Origin: Gemmatimonadota bacterium
Lineage (GTDB): Bacteria; Gemmatimonadota; Gemmatimonadetes; Palauibacterales; Palauibacteraceae
Direction of reading: 5' to 3'
Length of the DNA: 64,000 nucleotides
Assembly (NCBI GenBank): GCA_029262175.1
Contig: JAJCZV010000062.1
Location: 1-64,000, forward strand
The notes beneath the pieces are model-generated. The model had not been told where the DNA came from. It ran no database searches and saw only the letters and a list, made by a program, of their open reading frames with translations. Numbering within the stretch: position 1 is the stretch's first letter; every line of letters begins with the position of its first letter. Shown here one piece after another: positions 44,346 to 54,180 of this stretch. Both the position numbers and the translations under genes were made by a program.

Positions 44346-44984
44346 CTATCCGCCAACGGGGCGCCCGAGGTCGGCTTGGCCGCGAGATGCAGCGATCTGC
44401 GACGCGGTCAGACGGGTGCGGTCGGTCGAGGCGCAGCCCGGCGACATCAGATTGCCCTCTTGAGTACAAGGGGCGTGCTCCAATGTCAGCGAGTGACCCA
44501 GTTCGTGCGCCAGAATTCGTCCGGGATCGCCGAGGCCGGCCGGATCCACCTCAGACGCGATCATCCCCGGTAGCGACGGAAAGAAGACGCCCGGGAACCC
44601 GGCGATCGAGGTCAGGTCGCTTACGAAGAAGACGTCCCAGCTCCCCGTGAAAAGGTTCGACTGCGGGAGCACGGACAGCAGCAGGGAGCCAGAGATCGGC
44701 GTCGCCGTCTGGATCGAGGTTTCCAGCGCATCTTCCATCTGCGCCGGTTCGCGCACGATCGACTCCAGGACCCAGCGTACCTCCGCCTGCGCCCACACTT
44801 CGTTGGCCCGGTCGAACAGAGCCCGCACCCCAGCGTCCGACAAAGACGAGTCGATCTCGCCGAGCCGCGACGAGAGGACGTGCGCCCGAACCGACAGTGT
44901 GATCGTGTTGGTCGTGGCCATGGGACTCGAGCCGCATGCAACCGTCGCGACGAGTGCCAAGGGCATGAGGCGAAGCCGATTCAT
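44346..44984 (-). CDS. Metzincin-like lipoprotein metalloprotease
   Basis: 212 residues. Lipobox VATVAC with Cys17. The zinc motif HELGHSLTLEH lies at 160-170 (His160, Glu161, His164, His170) and a Met-turn candidate NLMSPG at 178-183. The usual Gly at position 8 of the metzincin motif HExxHxxGxxH is Thr. Distant similarity to matrixin- or pappalysin-type peptidases. GGAGC precedes the ATG. The TlpA-like gene lies 132 bases upstream on the same strand and may share a transcript. Confidence 0.8.
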   Translation of the reverse strand: MNRLRLMPLALVATVACGSSPMATTNTITLSVRAHVLSSRLGEIDSSLSDAGVRALFDRANEVWAQAEVRWVLESIVREPAQMEDALETSIQTATPISGSLLLSVLPQSNLFTGSWDVFFVSDLTSIAGFPGVFFPSLPGMIASEVDPAGLGDPGRILAHELGHSLTLEHAPCTQEGNLMSPGCASTDRTRLTASQIAASRGQADLGRPVGG

Positions 44985-45116
44985 CGCTGCTCCAGGAAGT
45001 GGGTCCTGGCCCGGGGCTCGGGCTCTTCACCGTTCAACGCCGGAGAGGCGTCGTCGGTTTCCTTGCGGCCGCTCGGGTTTCGACGGGCCCGTGGCGGCTC
45101 GGGCCCGTCCCATCCT

Positions 45117-46292
45117 CTAGCCGCCCGTAACCCCGAGCTCCCGAAGGACCGCCTCAACCTTGGCGGTCGTCGCCTCTGCGTCTTCGGAGACGGGGTTCTC
45201 CACGAGCGCGAACTTTCCCTCCCGATCTATGACGAATAGGGCCGGCAGCGTCGCGAGTTTGTAGTCCATCGCAATGGCTTCGCCGCCGAACAACGTCGGG
45301 TAGCCGATCCCGGCCCGGCGGACGACATCGGCCGGCGAAAGCTCGGGGCTCTCCCACGTGTTCACCGTCAGAAAGCGCACGTTCGGCCCAGCCGCCCGCT
45401 CGTTCGCCAGCCGGTCGTATGCGGCCGCCAGGGTTTGACAAGGCGCGCACCAGCTCGCCCCGATGTCCAGGACCACGATGGAACCGCGAAGTTCGGAAAG
45501 GCGCACTGTTACTCCGTCCGCGTCGGTCAGCGCCCAATCGGGAGCCGTCGAACCGACCTCGATCGGACGGGCATCCTCTTCGATGACCACTTCCCCCCGC
45601 TCGGTGGCGATCGCCAACCGTTCCATCGGAATCGAGGTCAAGTCCAACTCCGCGAGCTCGAATCGAAACTCGCTCCCGTCCGCGGCGATGAACCGGTGGG
45701 CGCGGGGCAGGTCATCTTCCACGCCGATGTACCACGTCACCTTCGCCTCGCCGAATCGTGTGCTCGTCCCACCAATCACATCGCAAAGCACGCCGCCGAT
45801 CGTTTCCTGACCCTCTAGGGTCAGCTCGCCTTCGAGTTCGGAGGCGAACGGATCTGTTTCGGTGAGTTGGAACAAGACGGCAAAGGGTGCGTTGGCTACG
45901 AGGTGCCCAGAGCCTCCCGAAAGCGTGCCGTATCGAAACGTGCCCGTCGCCTGGTCCCTTCGAGCCACGTGTTCACGGCCAGCCGAAAGGATCAGCGCCG
46001 GGGCGCTGGACGGCGGCGTCTGATCGTCCTCGACCCACGACGGGGACGGACGAAGAACGGCTCGATAGGTCGGGAGTCTACCCGGGGTGACCCGGAGCTG
46101 AACGGATCCGTCGTAGTCGCCGGCGAGGCTCCCGGTCCCCCGATACGAATACTGATAGCTGACAGAACGCAGACCCGTGATCGCGTCCGTGGCGGCCCGC
46201 AGCCGCTCCACTCCCGTGGGCGCCGGTTGCTCGGTCGCACACGCGATAAACAACGCGCTCAGAGCGATAAGCATCCTACGCGAGATTGCCAG
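45117..46292 (-). CDS. TlpA-like thioredoxin-fold lipoprotein with N-terminal LolA/DUF2092-like region; probable CTG start
   Basis: About 391 residues if translation starts at the CTG at 46292; 385 from the first ATG at 46274. The CTG has a perfect GGGAGG six bases upstream and adds AISRR, giving a proper basic n-region before the lipobox LFIAC; the ATG has no ribosome binding site and a signal without positive charge. Residues 20-235 (ATG numbering) resemble lipid- or polymer-binding LolA/DUF2092 domains. The C-terminal thioredoxin domain has Trp-Cys-Ala-Pro-Cys at 275-279 and a cis-Pro in ATLPALFVID. It should reduce or exchange disulfides at the periplasmic face. Confidence 0.85.
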   Translation of the reverse strand: MAISRRMLIALSALFIACATEQPAPTGVERLRAATDAITGLRSVSYQYSYRGTGSLAGDYDGSVQLRVTPGRLPTYRAVLRPSPSWVEDDQTPPSSAPALILSAGREHVARRDQATGTFRYGTLSGGSGHLVANAPFAVLFQLTETDPFASELEGELTLEGQETIGGVLCDVIGGTSTRFGEAKVTWYIGVEDDLPRAHRFIAADGSEFRFELAELDLTSIPMERLAIATERGEVVIEEDARPIEVGSTAPDWALTDADGVTVRLSELRGSIVVLDIGASWCAPCQTLAAAYDRLANERAAGPNVRFLTVNTWESPELSPADVVRRAGIGYPTLFGGEAIAMDYKLATLPALFVIDREGKFALVENPVSEDAEATTAKVEAVLRELGVTGG

Positions 46293-46369
46293 CTTCTACC
46301 TCCCGGTCCGAGAATGAGTGCGGTGTAGAATCTAGCTATGATCGGCGGGCTCACCTAACGAGGATGGAG

Positions 46370-47761
46370 ATGGACGGAACGCACGAGGGCGCAGGTTCGG
46401 GCTGGGATCGACGAAGTCTGATCAAGTTGGGGGCGCTGGGGGCCGGGGCAGCCCTGATTCCTGGTTGTCGCACTACCGAGGGTCAGGAAGCGGAGCGGGC
46501 GACCCGGCCCAGCCAGGGCCCGGCGCCGGCGACCCCGTTTTCATCCGAGCCTCGAGATACCGTACGCATCGGATTCGTCGGGATCGGCGGGATGGGGTCG
46601 GTTCACGTCCGTAATCTTCTCGACATCGAAGGGGTCGAGATGGTCGCGCTCTGCGATGTTCGACCCGAGCATGCGGAGCGCGCGCGCGAGTGGGTGATCG
46701 AAGCCGGTCAACCGGAGCCAACGCTGTACACCCGCGGGGAGACCGACTACCTGCGCATGTGTGACGAGCAGGAGCTCGATCTCGTTTACACGGCGACCCC
46801 CTGGCGCTGGCACGTCCCGGTTTGCGTAGCTGCGATGGAAACAGGGTCGCACGCCGCGACCGAAGTGCCAGCCGCGTACACACTCGACGATTGCTGGAAA
46901 CTCGTCGAGACGGCCGAAGCGCAAAATGCGCACTGCGTGATGATGGAGAACGTGAACTACGGACGCTCGGAGATGATGGTCTTCAACATGGTTCGCCAAG
47001 GGGTATTCGGCGAAGTCCTCCATGGAGAGGGCGGGTACCTGCACGATCTTCGAGGAATCAAGTTTTCGGATTCGGGCGAGGGGTTGTGGCGTCGCGAGCA
47101 CGCAAAAACTAGAAACGGAAATCTCTACCCCACCCACGGTCTCGGTCCGATCGCGAACTGCATGGACATTAACCGGGGTGATCGGTTCGAATACGTCGTC
47201 TCGATGAGCGGCCCTTCTCGGGGCCTCCAGGCGTACGCGCGCGAACACTTCCCGGAAGGCGCGCCAGAGCGGAGCGAGACGTTCACGTTGGGAGATGTCA
47301 ACGTTTCGCTTATCATGACCGCGACGGGACGTACCATCTATGTGTCGCACGATACCAACCTCCCGCGTCCCTACTCACGGATCCACATGGTACAGGGGAC
47401 GCAAGGTTTGTTTCAGGGATATCCCAACCGGGTCTACGTCGAAGGTCGCGGCGAACACGACCAATGGGCGGATGCCGAGACGTACGCTGCCGAGTTCGAG
47501 CACCCTCTCTGGGTCGAGATGGCGGGTGCGGGGGCTGACCGCGGTCACGGCAGCATGGACTACCTGGAGGACTACCGTCTGATCAAGTGTCTTCGCGAGG
47601 GTCTGCCGACCGACATGAACGTATACGACGCCGCCTCGATGTCGGCGGTGTGTGCGCTCTCCGAGGAGTCGGTCTCGAACAACAGCCAACCGGCAAACTT
47701 CCCCGACTTTACACGGGGTCGCTGGGAAAGCTGGCCCAAGCTCGACGTGGTGACCGCCTGA
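46370..47761 (+). CDS. Tat-exported GH109-like Gfo/Idh/MocA protein (alpha-N-acetylgalactosaminidase type)
   Basis: 463 residues from the ATG at 46370 (GAGG six bases upstream; in-frame ATGs at 46364 and 46286 are less likely). A twin-arginine signal DRRSLIKLGALGAGAALIPGC also carries a Cys33 that could be lipidated. The Rossmann motif GIGGMGS is at 71-77. GH109 hallmarks follow: MMENVNYGRSEMMVFNMVRQGVFGE, YLHDLRG, NGNLYPTHGLGPIA with Tyr253 and His256, and MDINRGDRFEYVVSMS. GH109 enzymes use bound NAD to remove terminal alpha-linked GalNAc. The kinase downstream fits a GalNAc route. Confidence 0.88.
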   Translation: MDGTHEGAGSGWDRRSLIKLGALGAGAALIPGCRTTEGQEAERATRPSQGPAPATPFSSEPRDTVRIGFVGIGGMGSVHVRNLLDIEGVEMVALCDVRPEHAERAREWVIEAGQPEPTLYTRGETDYLRMCDEQELDLVYTATPWRWHVPVCVAAMETGSHAATEVPAAYTLDDCWKLVETAEAQNAHCVMMENVNYGRSEMMVFNMVRQGVFGEVLHGEGGYLHDLRGIKFSDSGEGLWRREHAKTRNGNLYPTHGLGPIANCMDINRGDRFEYVVSMSGPSRGLQAYAREHFPEGAPERSETFTLGDVNVSLIMTATGRTIYVSHDTNLPRPYSRIHMVQGTQGLFQGYPNRVYVEGRGEHDQWADAETYAAEFEHPLWVEMAGAGADRGHGSMDYLEDYRLIKCLREGLPTDMNVYDAASMSAVCALSEESVSNNSQPANFPDFTRGRWESWPKLDVVTA

Positions 47762-48561
47762 GACGCCGACCTTCCCGCCCCCTTCGCTTCCTTCGCGGCG
47801 TCGCCGCGTGCGTCTTGTTCGGTTTGGCGGGAATCGTCGCTTACCAATCGTTGCGGGCTTTCGGATTCAAGCTCCGCTGGGAGACCGGTGCGACCGCCTC
47901 TACATCGGACCCGAGCCCAGCCAGCGCCGCGCACGACCAGACGCGAGCCACTGCCCGCGTCGCAGGCCGGTCATCCTCGGTCGGGGCGACGGCCGATGCG
48001 GATTCGCTGCCGGTTGAGCTCGCCGACTCTGTCGCTGTGGGTTCCGGCGACTTCGCACGCATCGACTTTGCGTCGTTTGCGAACGGACAGGAGGGCTGCA
48101 CGAATTGTCCAGTAGGAGATGAGTGGGCGTCCCAGGGCGTACGGTTCTCGTTTCGATCGTGGAGCTCGGATTCAACGCGACCTTATGTCCTGGACGCACG
48201 GAACTTCTTGCCTCCGGGTACGGGCGTCGCCTTGGGGCCGGCGCTGGGGGGAGAGCAAGGTCTGGAGGTGGGGGTGCTCAACCTCGATTTCTCAGGTCGG
48301 CCGCGGAAGGTGGCCTTCACGCTGTACGGTCCCGATCTCATCGCTCGATTCGACATCGTCATCTGGCGCGGCGATTCGACGCTGGGTGCCGATGCGATCA
48401 CGCGCTCCGTCGACCGGCGCTACCGACCTGCCGGGCGCGGGGCGTTTCGAGCGGAGCGGATCCTCGTAGAGTGGCCCCTCGGATTCGATCGGATCGTGCT
48501 CGACGGTTGGGGGCCGCCCGGTCACGTGCTTCTCGTCGACCAACTCGCGATCGATCCATGA
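47758..48561 (+). CDS. Membrane-anchored extracytoplasmic protein of unknown function; probable CTG start
   Basis: About 267 residues if it starts at the CTG (47758) that overlaps the GH109-like stop as CTGA. No ATG, GTG or TTG suits: the nearest upstream in-frame ATG (47587) lies 171 bases inside the previous gene, and a TTG at 47815 would cut the membrane anchor. The N-terminus is basic (RRRPSRPLRFLR), followed by one membrane segment, a low-complexity Ala/Ser/Thr linker and a folded domain with NGQEGCTNCPVG, a beta-rich RPYVLDARNFLPP region and LVEWPLGFDRIVLDGWG. It resembles a carbohydrate-binding jelly-roll only loosely. Its stop overlaps the kinase start, so it belongs to the sugar operon. 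Confidence 0.7.
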   Translation: MRRRPSRPLRFLRGVAACVLFGLAGIVAYQSLRAFGFKLRWETGATASTSDPSPASAAHDQTRATARVAGRSSSVGATADADSLPVELADSVAVGSGDFARIDFASFANGQEGCTNCPVGDEWASQGVRFSFRSWSSDSTRPYVLDARNFLPPGTGVALGPALGGEQGLEVGVLNLDFSGRPRKVAFTLYGPDLIARFDIVIWRGDSTLGADAITRSVDRRYRPAGRGAFRAERILVEWPLGFDRIVLDGWGPPGHVLLVDQLAIDP

Positions 48562-49772
48562 CCTTGGACGGCGTGGCGCCCGAGCGGTTTCGCCAAACCT
48601 ACGGCACCCTGCCGACGGGTCTCGTCCGCGCGCCGGGCCGGGTCAACCTCATCGGTGAACACATCGACTACTGCGGGCTTTCTGTCCTCCCGATGGCACT
48701 CGATCGCGCGGTGTGGATGACCTTCCGCGCTCGCGACGACGATCAGGTTCGAGTCGCCACGATCGAACCGGGCTACGAACCCGTTCAGTTCGCCGCGCGG
48801 AGCCCCATCGAGCCAGGGCCCCCTGGCCATTGGGGCAACTACCTCCGGGCGGGCGTGTCGACGCTCCTCTCGGCAGGAAATGGCGATGGACTCGCGTCCG
48901 GCATCGGATTCGACGCACTCGTGGCCACCGATCTACCGGTCGCGAGCGGACTCAGCTCATCCTCGGCCCTCGTCGTCGCAACGGCGGTCGCTGCCATCGG
49001 AGCCGGCAATGGCGGCGAGCTGGATCTCACTGATGCCGCTACGCGCCTCGACCTGGCAGGCCGGTTGGCAGCGGGGGAACGCTACGTCGGCACCGCCGGT
49101 GGCGGGATGGACCAGGCCGCGTGTCTGCTCGGCGTAGCGGGGTGTGCGCTTCGCATCGACTTCGGGCCGCTATCGGCGACCTCGATCCAAATCCCGACGG
49201 ACTGGGCATTGGTGGTGGCGCACAGCGGCGAACGGGCGGAAAAGTCGGGATCCGCGCAACGCGTGTACAACACCCGCACCGAGGAAGCGCTCGGGGCGGT
49301 TCGCGTCGCATGGCGGGTGCTCGGAGCGGAGGATCGAGACGGCGCCGGTCTCGAGTCGTACCGTGAGCTCCTGAAGGTCCCGTTCGAACTCGGCGTGGTG
49401 AGCCGTCAGATGGACGGTGCGCTCGGTAACCGATTTACGCACATCGTGTCGGAGGCGCGGCGTGTGGGTGAAGCGGCGAGCGCAGTCGAGGCGGCGGACC
49501 TCGCCGGCTTTGGCGAGCTGCTCAACGCATCGCACGAGAGTCTGAAGCACGATTATGAAGTGAGTACGCCAAAGCTGGACGCGTTGGTTGCACGTGCGAT
49601 CGGCGCTGGCGCTGCCGGGGCCCGACTCACCGGGGCAGGTCTCGGAGGGGCCATCGTAGCCGTGACACACGGTTCCGAACTGGACCGGCTTGTTGATGCA
49701 CTGGCGGATTACGATCCGTTCGTCGCGGTCGCCGCCGACGGCGCCGAGTCCTGGACGCTTTCTACCCCCTAG
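48558..49772 (+). CDS. GHMP sugar kinase, galactokinase family with GalNAc-kinase (GALK2)-like signature
   Basis: 404 residues, ATG overlapping the previous stop (ATGA). The galactokinase signature reads RAPGRVNLIGEHIDYCGLSVLPMALDR at 24-50; bacterial GalK normally has GEHTDYN, whereas GEHIDYCG is what I recall from human GALK2 (GalNAc kinase). ERYVGTAGGGMDQ at 174-186 and FGPLSATSIQIP also follow GALK2. The ATP loop is PVASGLSSSSALVV. It should form a hexose- or hexosamine-1-phosphate in the cytoplasm. With the GH109-like gene in the same strand run, GalNAc is a plausible substrate; galactose remains possible. Confidence 0.87.
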   Translation: MTLDGVAPERFRQTYGTLPTGLVRAPGRVNLIGEHIDYCGLSVLPMALDRAVWMTFRARDDDQVRVATIEPGYEPVQFAARSPIEPGPPGHWGNYLRAGVSTLLSAGNGDGLASGIGFDALVATDLPVASGLSSSSALVVATAVAAIGAGNGGELDLTDAATRLDLAGRLAAGERYVGTAGGGMDQAACLLGVAGCALRIDFGPLSATSIQIPTDWALVVAHSGERAEKSGSAQRVYNTRTEEALGAVRVAWRVLGAEDRDGAGLESYRELLKVPFELGVVSRQMDGALGNRFTHIVSEARRVGEAASAVEAADLAGFGELLNASHESLKHDYEVSTPKLDALVARAIGAGAAGARLTGAGLGGAIVAVTHGSELDRLVDALADYDPFVAVAADGAESWTLSTP

Positions 49773-49779
49773 TCCGGGC

Positions 49780-51561
<1,782 letters not shown>

Positions 51562-51565
51562 CGCG

Positions 51566-52510
51566 TCACCCGGGAATCCCGCCCTTTCGGTTCTCGAACC
51601 ATCGACCGAGATCGGTTGGATAGTCTCCAACGGCCACGGCGAGACTCACCCCGGACTCGACGGCGGCGAGGTCATCCGGGTGCGTGAGGCCGAACGCTTT
51701 TTCACCGGTTGGGACTACACGGATCCGCGCGCGCCCAGTCTCGACCAACGCGCCGACCGCGTCGCTCAACAAGAACTCGCTTTGGATCGGGTCTGCGAGA
51801 CGCGCGTGAAAGCGTTTGAACGCTTCCGCCAATGGGGCGAAAATCGAAGGTTGAAAGGCCCAGAGGTTCATCGAGACCAGCCGTTCGGGGCGCAACGTTT
51901 GCTCGAGTCCGTCCGTCCCGGTGCCGACATACTCTCCGTCGCGCGTCGCGATGTCGCGGACCTCTTCGAGTCGCTCCATGATGAGTGAGGCGTCGACCGA
52001 GCAGAGTCCGCGGTTGACGCCCCGGCCCTCGGGGACCCCGGTGTCCTGAAGTTCGTAGCCGGCCAAGTAATGTGAGGGGTCGCCGGTCATCAGCCCGTCG
52101 CGGATCCTGCGCACGAGACGGGCGATGGTTCGAGCCCCGTAGAAGTCGTCGGCGTTCGCGACCAGGAAGGGCTCTCTGACCCGGTCGCGGAGGGCCAGAA
52201 CCGCGTGCCCCGTGCCCCAAGGCTTTACGCGAGCCGCCGGCGGGCGGAACCCGGCCGGAACGTCTTCCAACGACTGGGAGATAAACTCCACCGGAAACGA
52301 ACGCCCCAATCGGATCTCGGCGGCGGCCTGTAGAAGCTCGGCCTCGCGAGGCGGGGTCACGAAGACCACGCGATCGCACCCCGCCCGAATCGCATCGTGG
52401 ACGGTGTACTCGAATAGGGCTTCGCCGCTCGGGCCGATAGGCTCGAGCTGTTTGGATCGTCCGAATCGCGCCGAGCGACCGGCTGCGAGGATGGCGAGGG
52501 TGAGGCGCAT
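51566..52510 (-). CDS. Sugar-phosphate nucleotidyltransferase family protein
   Basis: 314 residues from the ATG at 52510, where the nucleotide-binding motif begins at once (LAILAAGRSARFGRSKQLEPIGPSGE). The frame is open further upstream, but the extension has no family match. No ribosome binding site is visible, so the mRNA may be leaderless. DAIRAGCDRVVFVT and VANADDFYG (the metal-binding Asp-Asp) support an NTP-transferase fold. It probably joins the 1-phosphate made by the kinase to a nucleotide, giving an NDP-sugar. The symporter gene follows after 4 bases. Confidence 0.88.
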   Translation of the reverse strand: MRLTLAILAAGRSARFGRSKQLEPIGPSGEALFEYTVHDAIRAGCDRVVFVTPPREAELLQAAAEIRLGRSFPVEFISQSLEDVPAGFRPPAARVKPWGTGHAVLALRDRVREPFLVANADDFYGARTIARLVRRIRDGLMTGDPSHYLAGYELQDTGVPEGRGVNRGLCSVDASLIMERLEEVRDIATRDGEYVGTGTDGLEQTLRPERLVSMNLWAFQPSIFAPLAEAFKRFHARLADPIQSEFLLSDAVGALVETGRARIRVVPTGEKAFGLTHPDDLAAVESGVSLAVAVGDYPTDLGRWFENRKGGIPG

Positions 52511-52569
52511 CGGCCCATTGTACTTTGGTAGGTGAGGACCGGACAGTTTTGATCGAAAGGAACGGAAGG

Positions 52570-54177
52570 GTGCCCATTCGTAGTGCCGCTCGCGCGGGGA
52601 CCGCATGTGGTCGACAATTCGCCGTGGCTCTGGTGGCGCTGGTCGCGACGTCCGGCTCCATCTATGCGCAGGTCGACACGTCGGCCGTCGCGGTCCCGCG
52701 CGTCGAGGACTTCACTTACGACGGTCGGGTGTCCGAGTGGCGGGCCCGCCGAGTGGATCATGTCCTTGAGGCCACCGAAGGACGGCCACAGGCGCTAATC
52801 TGGATCGGCCAGGTGGACGACGGCCTCGTCGTTGCGGCAGAGATCCGCGGTGCAGCGACGCCGTCCGAGTCCGACGTGCTCTCGGTCCTCTTAGCCGGGT
52901 CCGAGGACCCGCAGTTTCCCGCCATCGGGTGGGGGCACCAATTCGGGTTTGAGGTGTTGGCGGATTCGACCGCTTGTTCAGAGTCCGCATCGGACTTCGA
53001 AGGGGATCCATGCGTTGCGTGGTTCGCGGAACAGCGCGCCCATCGAGATCGTATTCGACCCTTGTTCCAGCGCCGATGGCAACTCCAACTCGACAACGCG
53101 TCGCGGGACTCAGGGGCGCTTCGGGTGCCACCCGAGATCCGCGCGACACCCGCGTTCGCTGGTTTGCCCGGCGCCGATCGGATGGCCGCGTTGTCTCCCC
53201 GAGGTCAGCCCGGTGTGCTGGTGCGTCCGATCTTGGGGACCGGGAACGGCTTGGGGCTCGAGATGTTGATCCCCTGGTCCGCGTTTCCGCCCGTGCGGGC
53301 GCCCGATTTGGAGGCGGTCAGGATCGCGGTCGAGTGGGCCCCCGTCGATGCGACCACCGACGATGTGGCCGATCTCGGCGGCGCCGTCTTGAGGCCGTTG
53401 ACGCTACCGTTGCGACATACGACGCCGTGCGCCGCCGGCCTGGCCGGCGTGTTGATCCAGCGCGCGGGGTCGGCACCGAGACGCGCGTCGGCCGACGCGG
53501 TGCTTTACATGATTCCCGAGCCGTCGGCGCATCTCCGGAATCTCATCATCATGGATAACCATGCGAGCGGATATCAGTACGCTCCGGACCCGGAGACGCT
53601 GTCGCCGCAGGCGTTCGAGGCGAGCTTCCAAGTTCGGGATGTCGGAGCCGGCAGGCGATTGTGCGCTCCGATTCTGGCGCTCGAGGACGAGGCCGGACGT
53701 CTCAGCCCCGAGGATTGGACGCACACCGGTGACGATGAACAACCAACGGGATTCGTCGATCTCGAGACCGTCGAGGTGCGCGAGCTTCCCGACGGCAACC
53801 TTCTCGTACTCAGCGGTCCGCGCGCGTGGGCCAGCTACTACGGTTCGGGGCAGTGCGGCGCGTGCCCGCGGGTGGGCGTCGAGGTCTTCCATGTAAACAC
53901 GACGACCGGCGAGATCCATCCCGCGCTTCGATACCTGAACTTGGCCGAACCCGGTGTCCGGGATGTCGAGATCGAAGTCTCGGCGGATTGGACCGAAGTC
54001 CGGACGTACACTTCGGCGGTCACGGACTTCGAAGCGGATCCGATCGTGGCGCGCTGGTCTTCCGAGCGCTACTGCCTCATCGAGAACGAGACGCCCACGT
54101 ACGAGAAGTGCGGGGAAGCCGCCGACGTGCCCGAGCCTCCGCCTTTCCTCAGACCAGGCTACCGCAGTCCCCCTTAG
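52570..54177 (+). CDS. Secreted protein with N-terminal CBM9-like domain
   Basis: About 535 residues from the GTG at 52570 (AGGA eight bases upstream; TTG codons at 52525 and 52549 are alternatives). A signal sequence ends near SGSIYA-Q. Residues 40-270 or so show the CBM9-like pattern (DGRVSEWRARRVDHV, ALIWIGQVDDGLVVAAEI, GLGLEMLIPWSAFPP). The C-terminal half has several Cys, including GSGQCGACPRVGVEVF and YCLIENETPTYEKCGE, and no family I recognise. It is probably a periplasmic or outer-surface binding protein. It sits between the sugar-activation genes and the second Gfo/Idh protein, with which it converges after 3 bases. Confidence 0.75.
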   Translation: MPIRSAARAGTACGRQFAVALVALVATSGSIYAQVDTSAVAVPRVEDFTYDGRVSEWRARRVDHVLEATEGRPQALIWIGQVDDGLVVAAEIRGAATPSESDVLSVLLAGSEDPQFPAIGWGHQFGFEVLADSTACSESASDFEGDPCVAWFAEQRAHRDRIRPLFQRRWQLQLDNASRDSGALRVPPEIRATPAFAGLPGADRMAALSPRGQPGVLVRPILGTGNGLGLEMLIPWSAFPPVRAPDLEAVRIAVEWAPVDATTDDVADLGGAVLRPLTLPLRHTTPCAAGLAGVLIQRAGSAPRRASADAVLYMIPEPSAHLRNLIIMDNHASGYQYAPDPETLSPQAFEASFQVRDVGAGRRLCAPILALEDEAGRLSPEDWTHTGDDEQPTGFVDLETVEVRELPDGNLLVLSGPRAWASYYGSGQCGACPRVGVEVFHVNTTTGEIHPALRYLNLAEPGVRDVEIEVSADWTEVRTYTSAVTDFEADPIVARWSSERYCLIENETPTYEKCGEAADVPEPPPFLRPGYRSPP

Positions 54178-54180
54178 CGG

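Noticed and set aside
48123..48557. Upstream extension of the sugar kinase frame by 145 codons
   Set aside because: Overlaps the preceding gene completely and is Arg-rich antitypical sequence; the ATGA junction at 48558 gives the family N-terminus.
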